Source: Candidatus Cloacimonadota bacterium (GTDB lineage Bacteria > Cloacimonadota > Cloacimonadia > Cloacimonadales > Cloacimonadaceae). From it: 41,663 bases of DNA. Position numbers and translations under genes: made by a program. The stretch lies in contig JARRCD010000004.1 in assembly GCA_029982875.1 (NCBI GenBank), positions 1-41,663 of the forward strand, given 5' to 3'. The notes under the pieces were generated by a model, which worked only from the letters and a program-made list of their open reading frames with translations, had not been told where the DNA came from and did no database searches. This document shows positions 20,653-29,656 of this stretch, piece after piece (the first letter of the stretch is position 1; every line of letters starts with the position of its first letter).

Positions 20653-21756
20653 TCATCTTGCTTCAAAGAATGGTAAGGGGTTGATGGCGACGCCATCTTT
20701 ACGCAGTTCAAAATGCAGCGACGGTTCGGCAGCGGAACCTGTCATGCCGCTACGAGCAATAACCTGACCTCGGGTTACGCTTGCTCCGCGGCTTACCAAA
20801 AGATCACTATTATAACCATATAAGCTGAAAAAGCCGTTTTTGTGATCTATTATGATCATCTTCCCCTGTCCCCCATAGCGATCAGAAAAAACCACTTCTC
20901 CATCATCAATGGCAACTACATTGCTGCCTTCTCTAACGGCAATATCTATGCCATTGCTGACTACCGAAGTGTTGTAATCCCGAGTCTCTTGTCCAAAATT
21001 GCGGATGATAGTCCCTCGCACCGGCCAGGCAATCTTCGCTTGCGTAAACCTGTATGAGGATGGCAATCTCCCGCTTTCTTCCATCAGCCTGGAGATAAGG
21101 GTCTCCAATTCCGCTGCATCTTTCGTGAGTTGCGCAATTCTATCCCGGAGTTCCTGCTCTGCTTTACTCAATTCTTTGCTTTGATTATCCAAAGAGCGGA
21201 TCTGGGTTGCATAGCGGCGGGCTTGTTGATCCTCGTTTCTGAGGTTGCGGTTTATCTTGGTGGACATCGTACTGGTAAGCTGCTGCGCCCGTTCCAGGGA
21301 GACTTTATGCCCGCCCATCACGGCTATTTCAGTGCAGTTTAGCTTAATCAATTCTTGCAAATAGTGATGATCCCGGTGTTGGATTTGTTGGCCTTTGTAG
21401 CTGCGGTCCACTCGCAAAAGCAATTGGATCTGCGCATTTTGCACGCGGTGCAGATGCTCCAATCTCTCTGCTGCGAGCTCTATCTGCCGCTCTACATGAG
21501 TCAGGGAATCCCTCAATGTTCTTGCTTCTGCTTTGTACTTTTTCAGGTTTTTTTCCGATAATTGTTTAAGCGAGGAGGTTCGTTGAATCTCGGAAACAGT
21601 TTGTTGCAAGCGGGCTGCGGTCTCTTGCGCTTTGGCTTCTGTACTTTCAAGCTCGGATTGCAGCCGCTGCAATTCACGTACTTTATCGTCCAATTCATCT
21701 GCACAAAGTATATTTACTGAAATTAGTATCAATATAACTATCAGTGTCTTGGACAT
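20653..21756 (-). CDS. EnvC-like murein hydrolase activator (coiled coil + degenerate LytM/M23)
   Basis: Signal peptide, long coiled coil, LytM domain with FSLYGYNSDLLVSRG resembling EnvC. Confidence 0.88.
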   Translation of the reverse strand: MSKTLIVILILISVNILCADELDDKVRELQRLQSELESTEAKAQETAARLQQTVSEIQRTSSLKQLSEKNLKKYKAEARTLRDSLTHVERQIELAAERLEHLHRVQNAQIQLLLRVDRSYKGQQIQHRDHHYLQELIKLNCTEIAVMGGHKVSLERAQQLTSTMSTKINRNLRNEDQQARRYATQIRSLDNQSKELSKAEQELRDRIAQLTKDAAELETLISRLMEESGRLPSSYRFTQAKIAWPVRGTIIRNFGQETRDYNTSVVSNGIDIAVREGSNVVAIDDGEVVFSDRYGGQGKMIIIDHKNGFFSLYGYNSDLLVSRGASVTRGQVIARSGMTGSAAEPSLHFELRKDGVAINPLPFFEAR

Positions 21757-21847
21757 AACTCACTCCACCATGTTTTTGAATAATCAAATATTTATGTCGG
21801 GCTATCTGTGTCAATCAGAATCTTATGCAAAGAGGAAGCTGCTGTGA

Positions 21848-23416
21848 TCAAAGATCCTCATATACTATTTCTCCATCGATCATGGTAAGCAAACTTTTAG
21901 CGTCAATCCAGTATTCAACGGGAAGCTGTCGATAGTCCTCGATTATTATCAGATCAGCCAAATATCCCTTTTCAATTCTTCCTCTGATCTGCTCGGAGCA
22001 GGAAGCCATCGCAGCACCAATCGTATATCCATCAATAGCTTGCTGTACAGATATCGCTTCCGCAGGATTCAGCGCTTCTTTATCAGGATCAACCTTGTGC
22101 CTGCGTTGAAGCGCACTGTAGATACCGTGGAATGGGTTCATAGTCTCTATCGGTGCGTCCGAACCAAAGGCATAGGGAATCCCCGCCTCGAGCATGGATT
22201 TGAAGGCATAAGCTTCGTGTTCTACATGAGGCCAGCTTTCATGTATCATGGGAATATCATTGGCAATGTGAACCGGCTGCAAACTGGCAAAGAGCCCACT
22301 CCGCTTGAGGTCTGGAATATCGCTGAGCCGGATGGATTGTACATGCTCGATCCGCTGGAAGAGATCGTGGTAGGCAGGATTCTCGTTTAGTTTGAGAGTG
22401 CAATCGATCAATTGTCTCACACTACGATCCCCGATGGCATGGACAGTGCTGGCAAATCCCCTTTGGGCAGCTTTTTCCATTACCGCAAAGAGCTCTTCAT
22501 CCTGATATCTCAAGATACCAAAGTTATCCGGTTGATCAGGATAGGGCTCAAACATAGCGCCCGTTCTGGAACCCAATGAGCCATCGCCAAAGAGCTTCAA
22601 TCCGCCCAGTTTAAAGAATTCATCCCCATCATAGCTGCGCATTTCCCGAGCTATCATCTCATCCAGTTCCGGAGCTTGAAAATGCCAGCAAAACCGGAAT
22701 TTTGAGCCATGATTTTGCGCCTGTAGCAGCAGCTCCTTGCTGGCTTTGTATTCCATTAAGTGAAAACCGGTTAGACCCCATCGATGTATATCTTTTACCG
22801 TCTCTTCTATGCTATTTAGCACCTCGGTTTCCGGAGCTGGGATAATATAGGGATCAATCAGTTCTGCTGCGGTTTCAAATAGAACTCCACTGAGCTTGCC
22901 ATCTGCCATGCGTTCAAATTTCCCCCCAGCCGGTGCCAATGAATCTTCTCTGATCCCGGCTATTTTTAGTGCTTTGCTATTGCAGAGTTTGGCATGATAA
23001 TCACGGCTGTACAAAGCCACTGGAATATCGGGAAAGATCTTATCCAAAACAAATCTGTTCAAATCCATGGGATTATCCAGCACATTCCGGTTCCATCCTC
23101 CGCCAATGATCCACTTAGCCTCCCAAGACAGATGATCCCGATAGTTCTGCAGATAATCCTCTATCTGAGGGATGCTATGGCACTTGAGCAAATCTACCAG
23201 GAGTCTGGATTTTGAGTATTCCACAAAGTGAGTGTGAGCATCTGTGAAGGCGGGTAACAGCATTCTGCCCTTGAGGTCTATTTCCTGGATGGCGTGAGTA
23301 GTCAGATTCCGGCATTCCTGTAATGTCCCCAAATGGTAAATCATATCGCTTATAACCAATACGGCATCTGCTTCCGGATGACCGTATATGGGGCCGTTAA
23401 AAAATATAGTATTCAT
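21848..23416 (-). CDS. Amidohydrolase family 3 (YtcJ-like)
   Basis: LLPAFTDAHTHFVEYSKS, STVHAIGDRSVRQ, AFGSDAPIETMNPFHGIYSA. Confidence 0.9.
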   Translation of the reverse strand: MNTIFFNGPIYGHPEADAVLVISDMIYHLGTLQECRNLTTHAIQEIDLKGRMLLPAFTDAHTHFVEYSKSRLLVDLLKCHSIPQIEDYLQNYRDHLSWEAKWIIGGGWNRNVLDNPMDLNRFVLDKIFPDIPVALYSRDYHAKLCNSKALKIAGIREDSLAPAGGKFERMADGKLSGVLFETAAELIDPYIIPAPETEVLNSIEETVKDIHRWGLTGFHLMEYKASKELLLQAQNHGSKFRFCWHFQAPELDEMIAREMRSYDGDEFFKLGGLKLFGDGSLGSRTGAMFEPYPDQPDNFGILRYQDEELFAVMEKAAQRGFASTVHAIGDRSVRQLIDCTLKLNENPAYHDLFQRIEHVQSIRLSDIPDLKRSGLFASLQPVHIANDIPMIHESWPHVEHEAYAFKSMLEAGIPYAFGSDAPIETMNPFHGIYSALQRRHKVDPDKEALNPAEAISVQQAIDGYTIGAAMASCSEQIRGRIEKGYLADLIIIEDYRQLPVEYWIDAKSLLTMIDGEIVYEDL

Positions 23417-24486
23417 TGCATCCTCTTCAAAGCTTTACGCAGCAGAGCACTATCCACGGCATAGTTTATTCTGATCCAGTCTCTTGATACCGACCCAAAG
23501 GCACTACCGTTAAGTGTTATTACACCCCTTGCCAGGTATTCTCTTACTTGCCGGTCAGGCTCCTTAGCTTTAATCATAATATAAGGTGTGCAGGAAGGAA
23601 TGTGAAGTTCTTTTTTGCCTAAAAACTCTCGCACCAAGTCTTGGTTGGCTTGCAGTTGGGTTTGTACCATTAAGGGAATCTCAGCCTGGTCTAAAGCATA
23701 TAAAGCCAATTCTTGCGAGATCCAGGCCGAGCAGGTAGAAATGTATTGCTTTAGTTTTGTGGCGGCTTGGATCACTTGAACATCAGCATAGATCCAGCCG
23801 ATGCGCCACCCACTCATAAGATGAGATTTGGACAGACCGCCAATTACTATACATCGCTTTACGCTTTGATAATCAGGATCATATGGCTTTTCGCTATACA
23901 CATCTCTATAGATAGTATCTACTATCAAGGTGATGTCGTATTTATTAAGTAAATTGCACAGCCTTGCAAAACCACTTTCGTCAAAACAAAAACCCGTTGG
24001 ATTTGAGGGATGGCTCATAAGCAGGACTTTTGCTTGTTTGAGGTGCTTTTCCCACAAGTCCCAGTCAATGCTCGTAAAATCTGCTCCGAAAGGTAAACTG
24101 CTAACCTCAGCCCCGGCTAAATGTGCCAGAGTGGGATAGGCCGGATAATCAGGATCAGTAATTGCGACCAAATCGCCGGGATTAACGCAAGCTTGCAGGC
24201 TGATATACAGTGCCTCCTCTGCTCCATTACAGATACAGATATTTTCGGCGTGAGCGTTGTATAATAACGCGAGTTTTGCCCTCAAATCCGGATTTCCCGC
24301 ATTGGGCGTATAGGTCGGTTGGGCATCTGCCATCAACCTGATGACCTGATCGGCAAGTTGCCTGGGAAAGGGAAAAGCCAGCTCTCCCAAGGCGAGATTT
24401 ATGCTGTCTGAAGGCGCTTCTGCCAATATCTGCCGCAGGGTAGACAGCCGGACATTGTGCAATCTTTTTGCTTCACTCCAAGGCAT
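23413..24486 (-). CDS. Class I/II PLP-dependent aminotransferase; start trimmed from ORF 24678 to MPWSEAKR
   Basis: YTPNAGNPDLRAKLA, SHPSNPTGF, VDTIYRD, SKSHLMSGWRIGW; upstream extension lies antisense-free but within dapD in another frame. Confidence 0.9.
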   Translation of the reverse strand: MPWSEAKRLHNVRLSTLRQILAEAPSDSINLALGELAFPFPRQLADQVIRLMADAQPTYTPNAGNPDLRAKLALLYNAHAENICICNGAEEALYISLQACVNPGDLVAITDPDYPAYPTLAHLAGAEVSSLPFGADFTSIDWDLWEKHLKQAKVLLMSHPSNPTGFCFDESGFARLCNLLNKYDITLIVDTIYRDVYSEKPYDPDYQSVKRCIVIGGLSKSHLMSGWRIGWIYADVQVIQAATKLKQYISTCSAWISQELALYALDQAEIPLMVQTQLQANQDLVREFLGKKELHIPSCTPYIMIKAKEPDRQVREYLARGVITLNGSAFGSVSRDWIRINYAVDSALLRKALKRMQ

Positions 24487-25306
24487 TTCTGAGTTCACAT
24501 TCCAGCGCCAAGGCCGCATCGGTCTTGGCATCTCGATATTTGATGATGATCGGACAATATACCTGAAAATCCGGGTTTTGGCGCAGACGCCGTGAACCTG
24601 GCACCACCACTGCATTGGGGGGGATGGTAAAAGAGCCATCTTCATCCCGCGGCAGAAAATTCCCGGCCACGCTATCATACACGGGAGTGGAATTGTTCAT
24701 TATTGTTCCGGAAGCTATCACCACTCTTTCACTTACGATGATACCTTCATAGATGCCACTATTGCCACCAATAAAGGCATCATCCTCGATAATCACCGGC
24801 CGTGAGCCAATCGGCTCCAATACTCCCCCGATCATCGCCCCGGCAGAAAGATGCACCCGTTTCCCGATCTGCGCGCAGGAGCCTACCAGGGTATGAGAAT
24901 CCACCATTGTGTGTTCATCAACCCAGGCCCCGATATTGATATATGCCGGTGGCATGAGCGTGACCCCTTTTGCGATAAAGCAACCGCTACGGATCGAGCT
25001 GCCCCCTGGTACGATGCGGATCTGATCTTCAAGTCGGATGGATTTGAGAGGCAAAGTATCTTTATCAAAAAAATGCCAGAGTTCTCCTGCATTATATTCT
25101 TGCAAGACACCCAATCGAAACCCCAATAATATCCCTTTTTTGATCCATCTATTTACTTTCCAAAGAGAGTTTTCTTTATAACAAGCGCGGATTTCGCCTT
25201 TATTCAGAGCTTGCACAAAATCCTCAAAGATCGCTTTATCTTCTTCTGAGTATTTAGGCTTGGGGTTTGCATAGAGGGCAGTAATCCGGGACTCGAGTTT
25301 ATTCAT
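24473..25306 (-). CDS. dapD: 2,3,4,5-tetrahydropyridine-2,6-dicarboxylate N-succinyltransferase
   Basis: 277 aa with hexapeptide repeats; GAWVDEHTMVDSHTLVGSCAQIGKRVHLSAGAMIGGVLEP. Confidence 0.95.
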   Translation of the reverse strand: MNKLESRITALYANPKPKYSEEDKAIFEDFVQALNKGEIRACYKENSLWKVNRWIKKGILLGFRLGVLQEYNAGELWHFFDKDTLPLKSIRLEDQIRIVPGGSSIRSGCFIAKGVTLMPPAYINIGAWVDEHTMVDSHTLVGSCAQIGKRVHLSAGAMIGGVLEPIGSRPVIIEDDAFIGGNSGIYEGIIVSERVVIASGTIMNNSTPVYDSVAGNFLPRDEDGSFTIPPNAVVVPGSRRLRQNPDFQVYCPIIIKYRDAKTDAALALECELRNALE

Positions 25307-26466
25307 ACCGTCTCCATTGCAGCTTTGATTTTTGCTAAGGCTTTTTGCAGCACTGAGCGAGGACAGGCAAAATTGAGACGCATAAAACCACTGCCTTCAT
25401 CGCCAAAAGTATTCCCGGCATTGAGAGCCAAACCGGCCTGATCCCGCATCACGGACATCAATTCTTCATCGCTTAATGCATAATCACGAAAATCCAGCCA
25501 GGCCAGATATGTCCCTTCACAGGGACTCATCTTCACTCTTGGAAGCTCTTTAGCCAGATAATTTGCAAGCAAGTCCCGATTTTCTTGAAGATATGCTTTG
25601 AGGGCTTTCAGCCAATCTGCAGATTCGGTATAAGCAGCGATCAAGGCTGTGATGCCAAAGGTATTTCCCATAAAGGTATGCATGCTGTTATTTAGCTCGT
25701 TAACCTTTTGGAAAAGCGCCTCGTCTTTGATAATCATTATCGCTGTAGCCAGACCGGCCAGGTTGAAGCTCTTCGCCGGCGAAACTCCCGTGATCACGCC
25801 TGAGCTTTGGATAGAAGCTATAGAATGGTGCTTCAGAGGAGGATACACGATGTCTGCGTGAATCTCATCACTGAAAATCAGCACATCATTCTGGGTACAT
25901 ATCTCGCTCATCCGCTGCAATTCAGCCGGAGAAAAGACTTTACCCACCGGATTGTGGGGATTACACAGCACAAAGAGCTTGGCCTGAGCTGCTTTTTCCG
26001 CAAAATCTTCCCAATCAATCTCATATTTCCCGTCTTTATTGATCAGAGGATTTTTAAGCAGCTGGCGGGAGTGTTCTTTCACGATGGCATGAAAAGGAGG
26101 ATAGACGGGAGTCTGGATCAAGATCTTATCACCCTGGTCTGTCAAGCTGAGCACACAAATCGCCAGAGCTGTCATCAGGCTGGGAGTAGTAACGATTTTG
26201 TAAGCACTGATATCCCAGTCATACTGAGATTTTTGCCAATGCTCAATCGCTGCTGAGAAATCGGAAGTCCTGAAATTGTATCCAAAGATCGGATGCTGGA
26301 GTCTCTTTGCCAAAGCCCGTTGGATGGCTTCGGAAACCGCAAAATCCATATCAGCTACCCAGAGTGGAAGGAGCTCCTCCTTCTGATACATCATCTGCAA
26401 ACCGTCATATTTAAAGCAACCGGTACCTTTACGATTTATTATGGTATCAAAGTTGGTCATTTGCAT
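25303..26466 (-). CDS. MalY/PatB-type aminotransferase (cystathionine beta-lyase-like)
   Basis: LPLWVADMDFAVSEAI, LCNPHNPVGKVFS, SDEIHADIVYP, SPAKSFNLAGL. Confidence 0.92.
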   Translation of the reverse strand: MQMTNFDTIINRKGTGCFKYDGLQMMYQKEELLPLWVADMDFAVSEAIQRALAKRLQHPIFGYNFRTSDFSAAIEHWQKSQYDWDISAYKIVTTPSLMTALAICVLSLTDQGDKILIQTPVYPPFHAIVKEHSRQLLKNPLINKDGKYEIDWEDFAEKAAQAKLFVLCNPHNPVGKVFSPAELQRMSEICTQNDVLIFSDEIHADIVYPPLKHHSIASIQSSGVITGVSPAKSFNLAGLATAIMIIKDEALFQKVNELNNSMHTFMGNTFGITALIAAYTESADWLKALKAYLQENRDLLANYLAKELPRVKMSPCEGTYLAWLDFRDYALSDEELMSVMRDQAGLALNAGNTFGDEGSGFMRLNFACPRSVLQKALAKIKAAMETV

Positions 26467-26974
26467 TTGCCTTTAGATAATCCAGCACTCCCTGCATTTT
26501 TTCAGGTATTTCTGCTTCTTCTGCCAAATCAGCAAGATTGAGAATAATCTCCAGGATATGAGGGAAGGAAGCTGGCGTTATCAATAGTTTTGCTTTGCCA
26601 TTTTCATCTGTATAACTTACCTGCATATAATAAGTTATCTTTTTCTGTAAATCTATACTCTGAATCTTGGAATAGGGAATTAGCTTGGTTCTTTTCGCAA
26701 TATAACCCAATCTGAGATGATCCTGGGTGAAGGTAACGCTATTCAGGCTGGTCACCTTTCGTAGGATGGAATCCAAACCTACAAAGCAGATTATCAACGG
26801 CAAGATTTTGAAGAATAACGGAGTTTCGTATTGCACAAAGTTAAATAGGAAATACAGGCTATAGACCACCATCAAAAATGAGATTATGATCATAAACCAT
26901 CTAAAGCCCAGGTGATAGCGATATACTACCGGCAGCCGGTCTCGAATGTAGCTTACTTTTAAAGGTTTCGGCAT
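26447..26974 (-). CDS. Membrane protein with bacterial PH-like domain
   Basis: Two TM helices then LRLGYIAKRTKLIPYSKIQSIDLQKK; overlaps both neighbours. Confidence 0.7.
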   Translation of the reverse strand: MPKPLKVSYIRDRLPVVYRYHLGFRWFMIIISFLMVVYSLYFLFNFVQYETPLFFKILPLIICFVGLDSILRKVTSLNSVTFTQDHLRLGYIAKRTKLIPYSKIQSIDLQKKITYYMQVSYTDENGKAKLLITPASFPHILEIILNLADLAEEAEIPEKMQGVLDYLKANANDQL

Positions 26975-27822
26975 CTGTATTCCTCGTAAAGCTGGCGCAC
27001 ACTTGCCAAGACCAATTCCGATGCGGGCACAGCATCAGAAAGCAGAGCATCCTTGTTTTCTCCATGAAAATCGCTGCCTGCCGTCATATACAGACCATTA
27101 TTTTGCGCGATCTCGATGAAGTCATCTACTTGATATTGATAATGATCCGGATGCCATACCTCCAGACCATCAATACCGTAACCGATAAATTCTTCTACAA
27201 AAGCGGGTTCCTCCAGTTTTCCGGGATGTGCAATCACCGCAAAACCTCCAGCCTGATGGATCACCGAGATCACATCCGGTACAGTGCGTTCTGGTTTGGG
27301 CACATAAGCGGGCTTAAAATTCCCAATATACTTGTCAAAAGCTTCGTTTTTGCTGCTTACATAGCCTTTTTGCACCAATACTTGGGCAATATGAGGCCGC
27401 ACAATCAATTCACCTCGGCCAGCTTTTGCCACCACATCTTCCAGTTTGATCTTTATTCCTAATCCAGCTAATAGCTCGATCATCTTTTTGGCTCTTTCTC
27501 TCCTACCGATCAGATACATGGCAGTCAAGTCTTTAAGAGCCTTGTTTTCAAAATCACACCCATAAGCCAGGATGTGTACGTCGTGTCCTTGGTGCAGAGA
27601 GCTGATCTCCATTCCAGGCAGGATGCGAAGCGGCGTCAGGTCTGCAGGTAATTCCCCGTATGCATCTGAGGTATCGTGGTCTGTCAGGGAGATCAAATCC
27701 AATCCAAGGCTTTTGGCTTGTTTTACCAATTGTTGTGGACTGAGTGCTCCATCTGATGCTCGGGTATGTAGATGCAGGTTGATACGTCTGATATCTTTTA
27801 TTTCTTTTACTATCATACTCAT
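26959..27822 (-). CDS. PHP-domain phosphoesterase
   Basis: INLHLHTRASDGALSPQQLV, LTDHDTSDAY, IAHPGK, AGSDFHGENK. Confidence 0.93.
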   Translation of the reverse strand: MSMIVKEIKDIRRINLHLHTRASDGALSPQQLVKQAKSLGLDLISLTDHDTSDAYGELPADLTPLRILPGMEISSLHQGHDVHILAYGCDFENKALKDLTAMYLIGRRERAKKMIELLAGLGIKIKLEDVVAKAGRGELIVRPHIAQVLVQKGYVSSKNEAFDKYIGNFKPAYVPKPERTVPDVISVIHQAGGFAVIAHPGKLEEPAFVEEFIGYGIDGLEVWHPDHYQYQVDDFIEIAQNNGLYMTAGSDFHGENKDALLSDAVPASELVLASVRQLYEEYRCRNL

Positions 27823-27832
27823 ATTTTATTAG

Positions 27833-28669
27833 TTGACTAAAATGCACAACCCCAAAAATCGTCAATATATTTCTTTTCGGGAGATGGATATGCTTTATGA
27901 TCCCCTCAAAGATCGCATCGCCGGACTTATCAAGGTGTTTCCGGCTTGCCGCCGCCTTTTTTATCTGATGCTTAATTTCCTGCTCTTGCGTCAGCGTTAC
28001 GTCTTTGCTGAAATCCGCCGCTATTTTCGCGATGGTATGCGTTTTTACGATGCCGGGGCCGGATTTTGCCAATACAGCGATTTTGTCCTCAGACACTATC
28101 CCCACGCTCGAGTCTTTGCCACCGATCTGAAAAGTGAATACCTCTCGGATTATAAGGCTGTGGCCGGTTCCAGATTTTTCTATCAAACTGCCGATCTCCA
28201 GGTCTTTTGTCCTCAATACCACTATGACATGGCGATTGCCATTGATATTTTGGAGCATATCCCCGACGATGTAAATGCCATGAAAAATATCTATCAAGCC
28301 CTGGCGCCAGATGGTATCTTGATCATCTCCACGCCAAGTGATCTGGATGAAGCTGCCAAATTTACTGAAGAACACGTTCGCCCCGGATATAACAAACTCG
28401 AGCTGGAAACCAAGCTGACCAAGATCGGCTTCACCATCCTCTCTTCCCGATATAGCTACGGCCACTGGGGAGCTCTAAGCTGGAAACTCCTGATAAAATA
28501 TCCTTTAGCCCTTTGGGCCAAATGTAAGCCTTGCAGTTTGCTTTTACCCTTTTGGTATCTAATTCTATTCCCCTTGGCCCAGCTCTTGATGTGGCTGGAT
28601 ATGAATACCAGGGTTAAGCAAGGCACTGGAATCATTGTGGTAGCTCAGGCGAAAAAGGGTGAGGGGTAG
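27833..28669 (+). CDS. Class I SAM-dependent methyltransferase with hydrophobic C-terminus
   Basis: FYDAGAGFCQYSDFVL, ATDLKSEYL, AIDILEHIPDD. Exact start uncertain. Confidence 0.88.
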   Translation: MTKMHNPKNRQYISFREMDMLYDPLKDRIAGLIKVFPACRRLFYLMLNFLLLRQRYVFAEIRRYFRDGMRFYDAGAGFCQYSDFVLRHYPHARVFATDLKSEYLSDYKAVAGSRFFYQTADLQVFCPQYHYDMAIAIDILEHIPDDVNAMKNIYQALAPDGILIISTPSDLDEAAKFTEEHVRPGYNKLELETKLTKIGFTILSSRYSYGHWGALSWKLLIKYPLALWAKCKPCSLLLPFWYLILFPLAQLLMWLDMNTRVKQGTGIIVVAQAKKGEG

Positions 28670-28740
28670 AGTGGTAGAAGGTAGAGTGGTAGAAGGTAGA
28701 GTGGTAGAAGGTAGAAGGTAGAAGGTAGAGTGGTAGAGCT
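28670..28740 (+). repeat. Short tandem repeat of GGTAGAGT/GGTAGAA units
   Basis: gtagagtggtagaaggtagagtggtagaaggtag... directly visible. Confidence 0.9.
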
Positions 28741-28760
28741 TGGTTAACTACATCTATTGC

Positions 28761-29074
28761 CGGTGGTTAAAACCAACCGGAATTCATCTTGGTCTGCAAT
28801 CCATAATCCGGAGCACGGTGGTTAAAACCACCGCCTATCATCTTACCATATCTCCAGCAATCTGATCCCGTAAATAAGATGATAGACGGTCGGCTTTAGC
28901 CACCGTATCCGAGCGAACAGATCCCGGAGATAAGATGAATTCCGGTCGGCCTGAGCCACCGTATCCCATGCAATATGAACCTGGGAATAAGATGATAGGC
29001 GGTCGGCTTTAGCCACCGTATCCGAGCGAACAGATCCCGGAGATAAGATGAATTCCGGTCGGCTTTAGCAACCG
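28761..29074. repeat. Cluster of six REP-like palindromes (28761-28779, 28816-28833, 28887-28905, 28943-28961, 29000-29018, 29056-29074), including a 113-bp tandem duplication
   Basis: cggtggttaaaaccaccg, cggtcggctttagccaccg and variants; 28887 to 29000 and 28943 to 29056 both offset by 113 bp. Confidence 0.9.
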
Positions 29075-29238
29075 GCAAAAGCAGTAATTATTACACCTGA
29101 TTCCTGCCAAGCCCGGTCCTTACTCATCGCCGCAAGACTTACCCTGCTGTGGGTGGACATTCTTGCCCTCACGGGTTGACGTGATAGAGTGGTAGACTGG
29201 GCGCGAGATAGGGAGTTATGAGGTGTTAGCCCCGCAAT

Positions 29239-29388
29239 CCATAACGCATAACCCAATAACGCATAACGGATAACGGATAACGGATAACTGATAACTGATA
29301 ACGGATAACGCATAACGGCTAACGCATAACCCCATAACGCATAACGCATAACGCATAACCCCATAACGCATAACGCATAACGCATAAC
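29239..29388. repeat. Heptamer array, 21 units (GCATAAC/GGATAAC/TGATAAC, three 8-mers)
   Basis: Hand parse: 18 seven-base and 3 eight-base units filling 150 bp. Confidence 0.93.
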
Positions 29389-29447
29389 AAACTCCTCATA
29401 TCTCCACGCTCTATCCTCAATCTGCATTTCAAGTCTGGTTAAAGTCC

Positions 29448-29486
29448 AGATCAAGTCCTGTTCAGGAGAGAATCTGGACTTGATCT
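29448..29486. repeat. Inverted repeat AGATCAAGTCC ... GGACTTGATCT
   Basis: Arms 29448-29458 and 29476-29486; 17-bp GGACTTGATCTGGACTT also at 369-385. Confidence 0.75.
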
Positions 29487-29600
29487 CATGATAAAATCAA
29501 CTCTGCGCCACAAACGAGTGAGCATGACCAGGGGCGCGATCACGGGTTCTCATCCAGGGTAATATGCTATCACTATCGCAGGTTCAGAGCTGTTTCACGC

Positions 29601-29632
29601 AAAAAAAGGACATCCCGCATGCGGGAGGCCCT
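29601..29632 (-). terminator. Rho-independent terminator of argF
   Basis: Minus strand GGGCCTCCCGCATGCGGGATGTCC followed by TTTTTTT. Confidence 0.88.
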
Positions 29633-29656
29633 TATATGCTTTTTTACTTCTTCTCT

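Noticed and set aside
27554-28465. 303-aa minus-strand ORF
   Set aside because: Overlaps the PHP gene out of frame and lies antisense to the methyltransferase, both clear families; its own translation shows no family features.
28761-29074. CRISPR array
   Set aside because: Repeats are palindromic and in both orientations, the intervening sequences are themselves repeated, and no cas genes are present.
28896-29078. 60-aa ORF over the REP cluster
   Set aside because: Translation of REP palindromes; not credible as a protein.
29065-29454. 129-aa minus-strand ORF (MRYALCVMGLCVMRYAL...)
   Set aside because: Translation of the heptamer array; repetitive, no RBS evidence.
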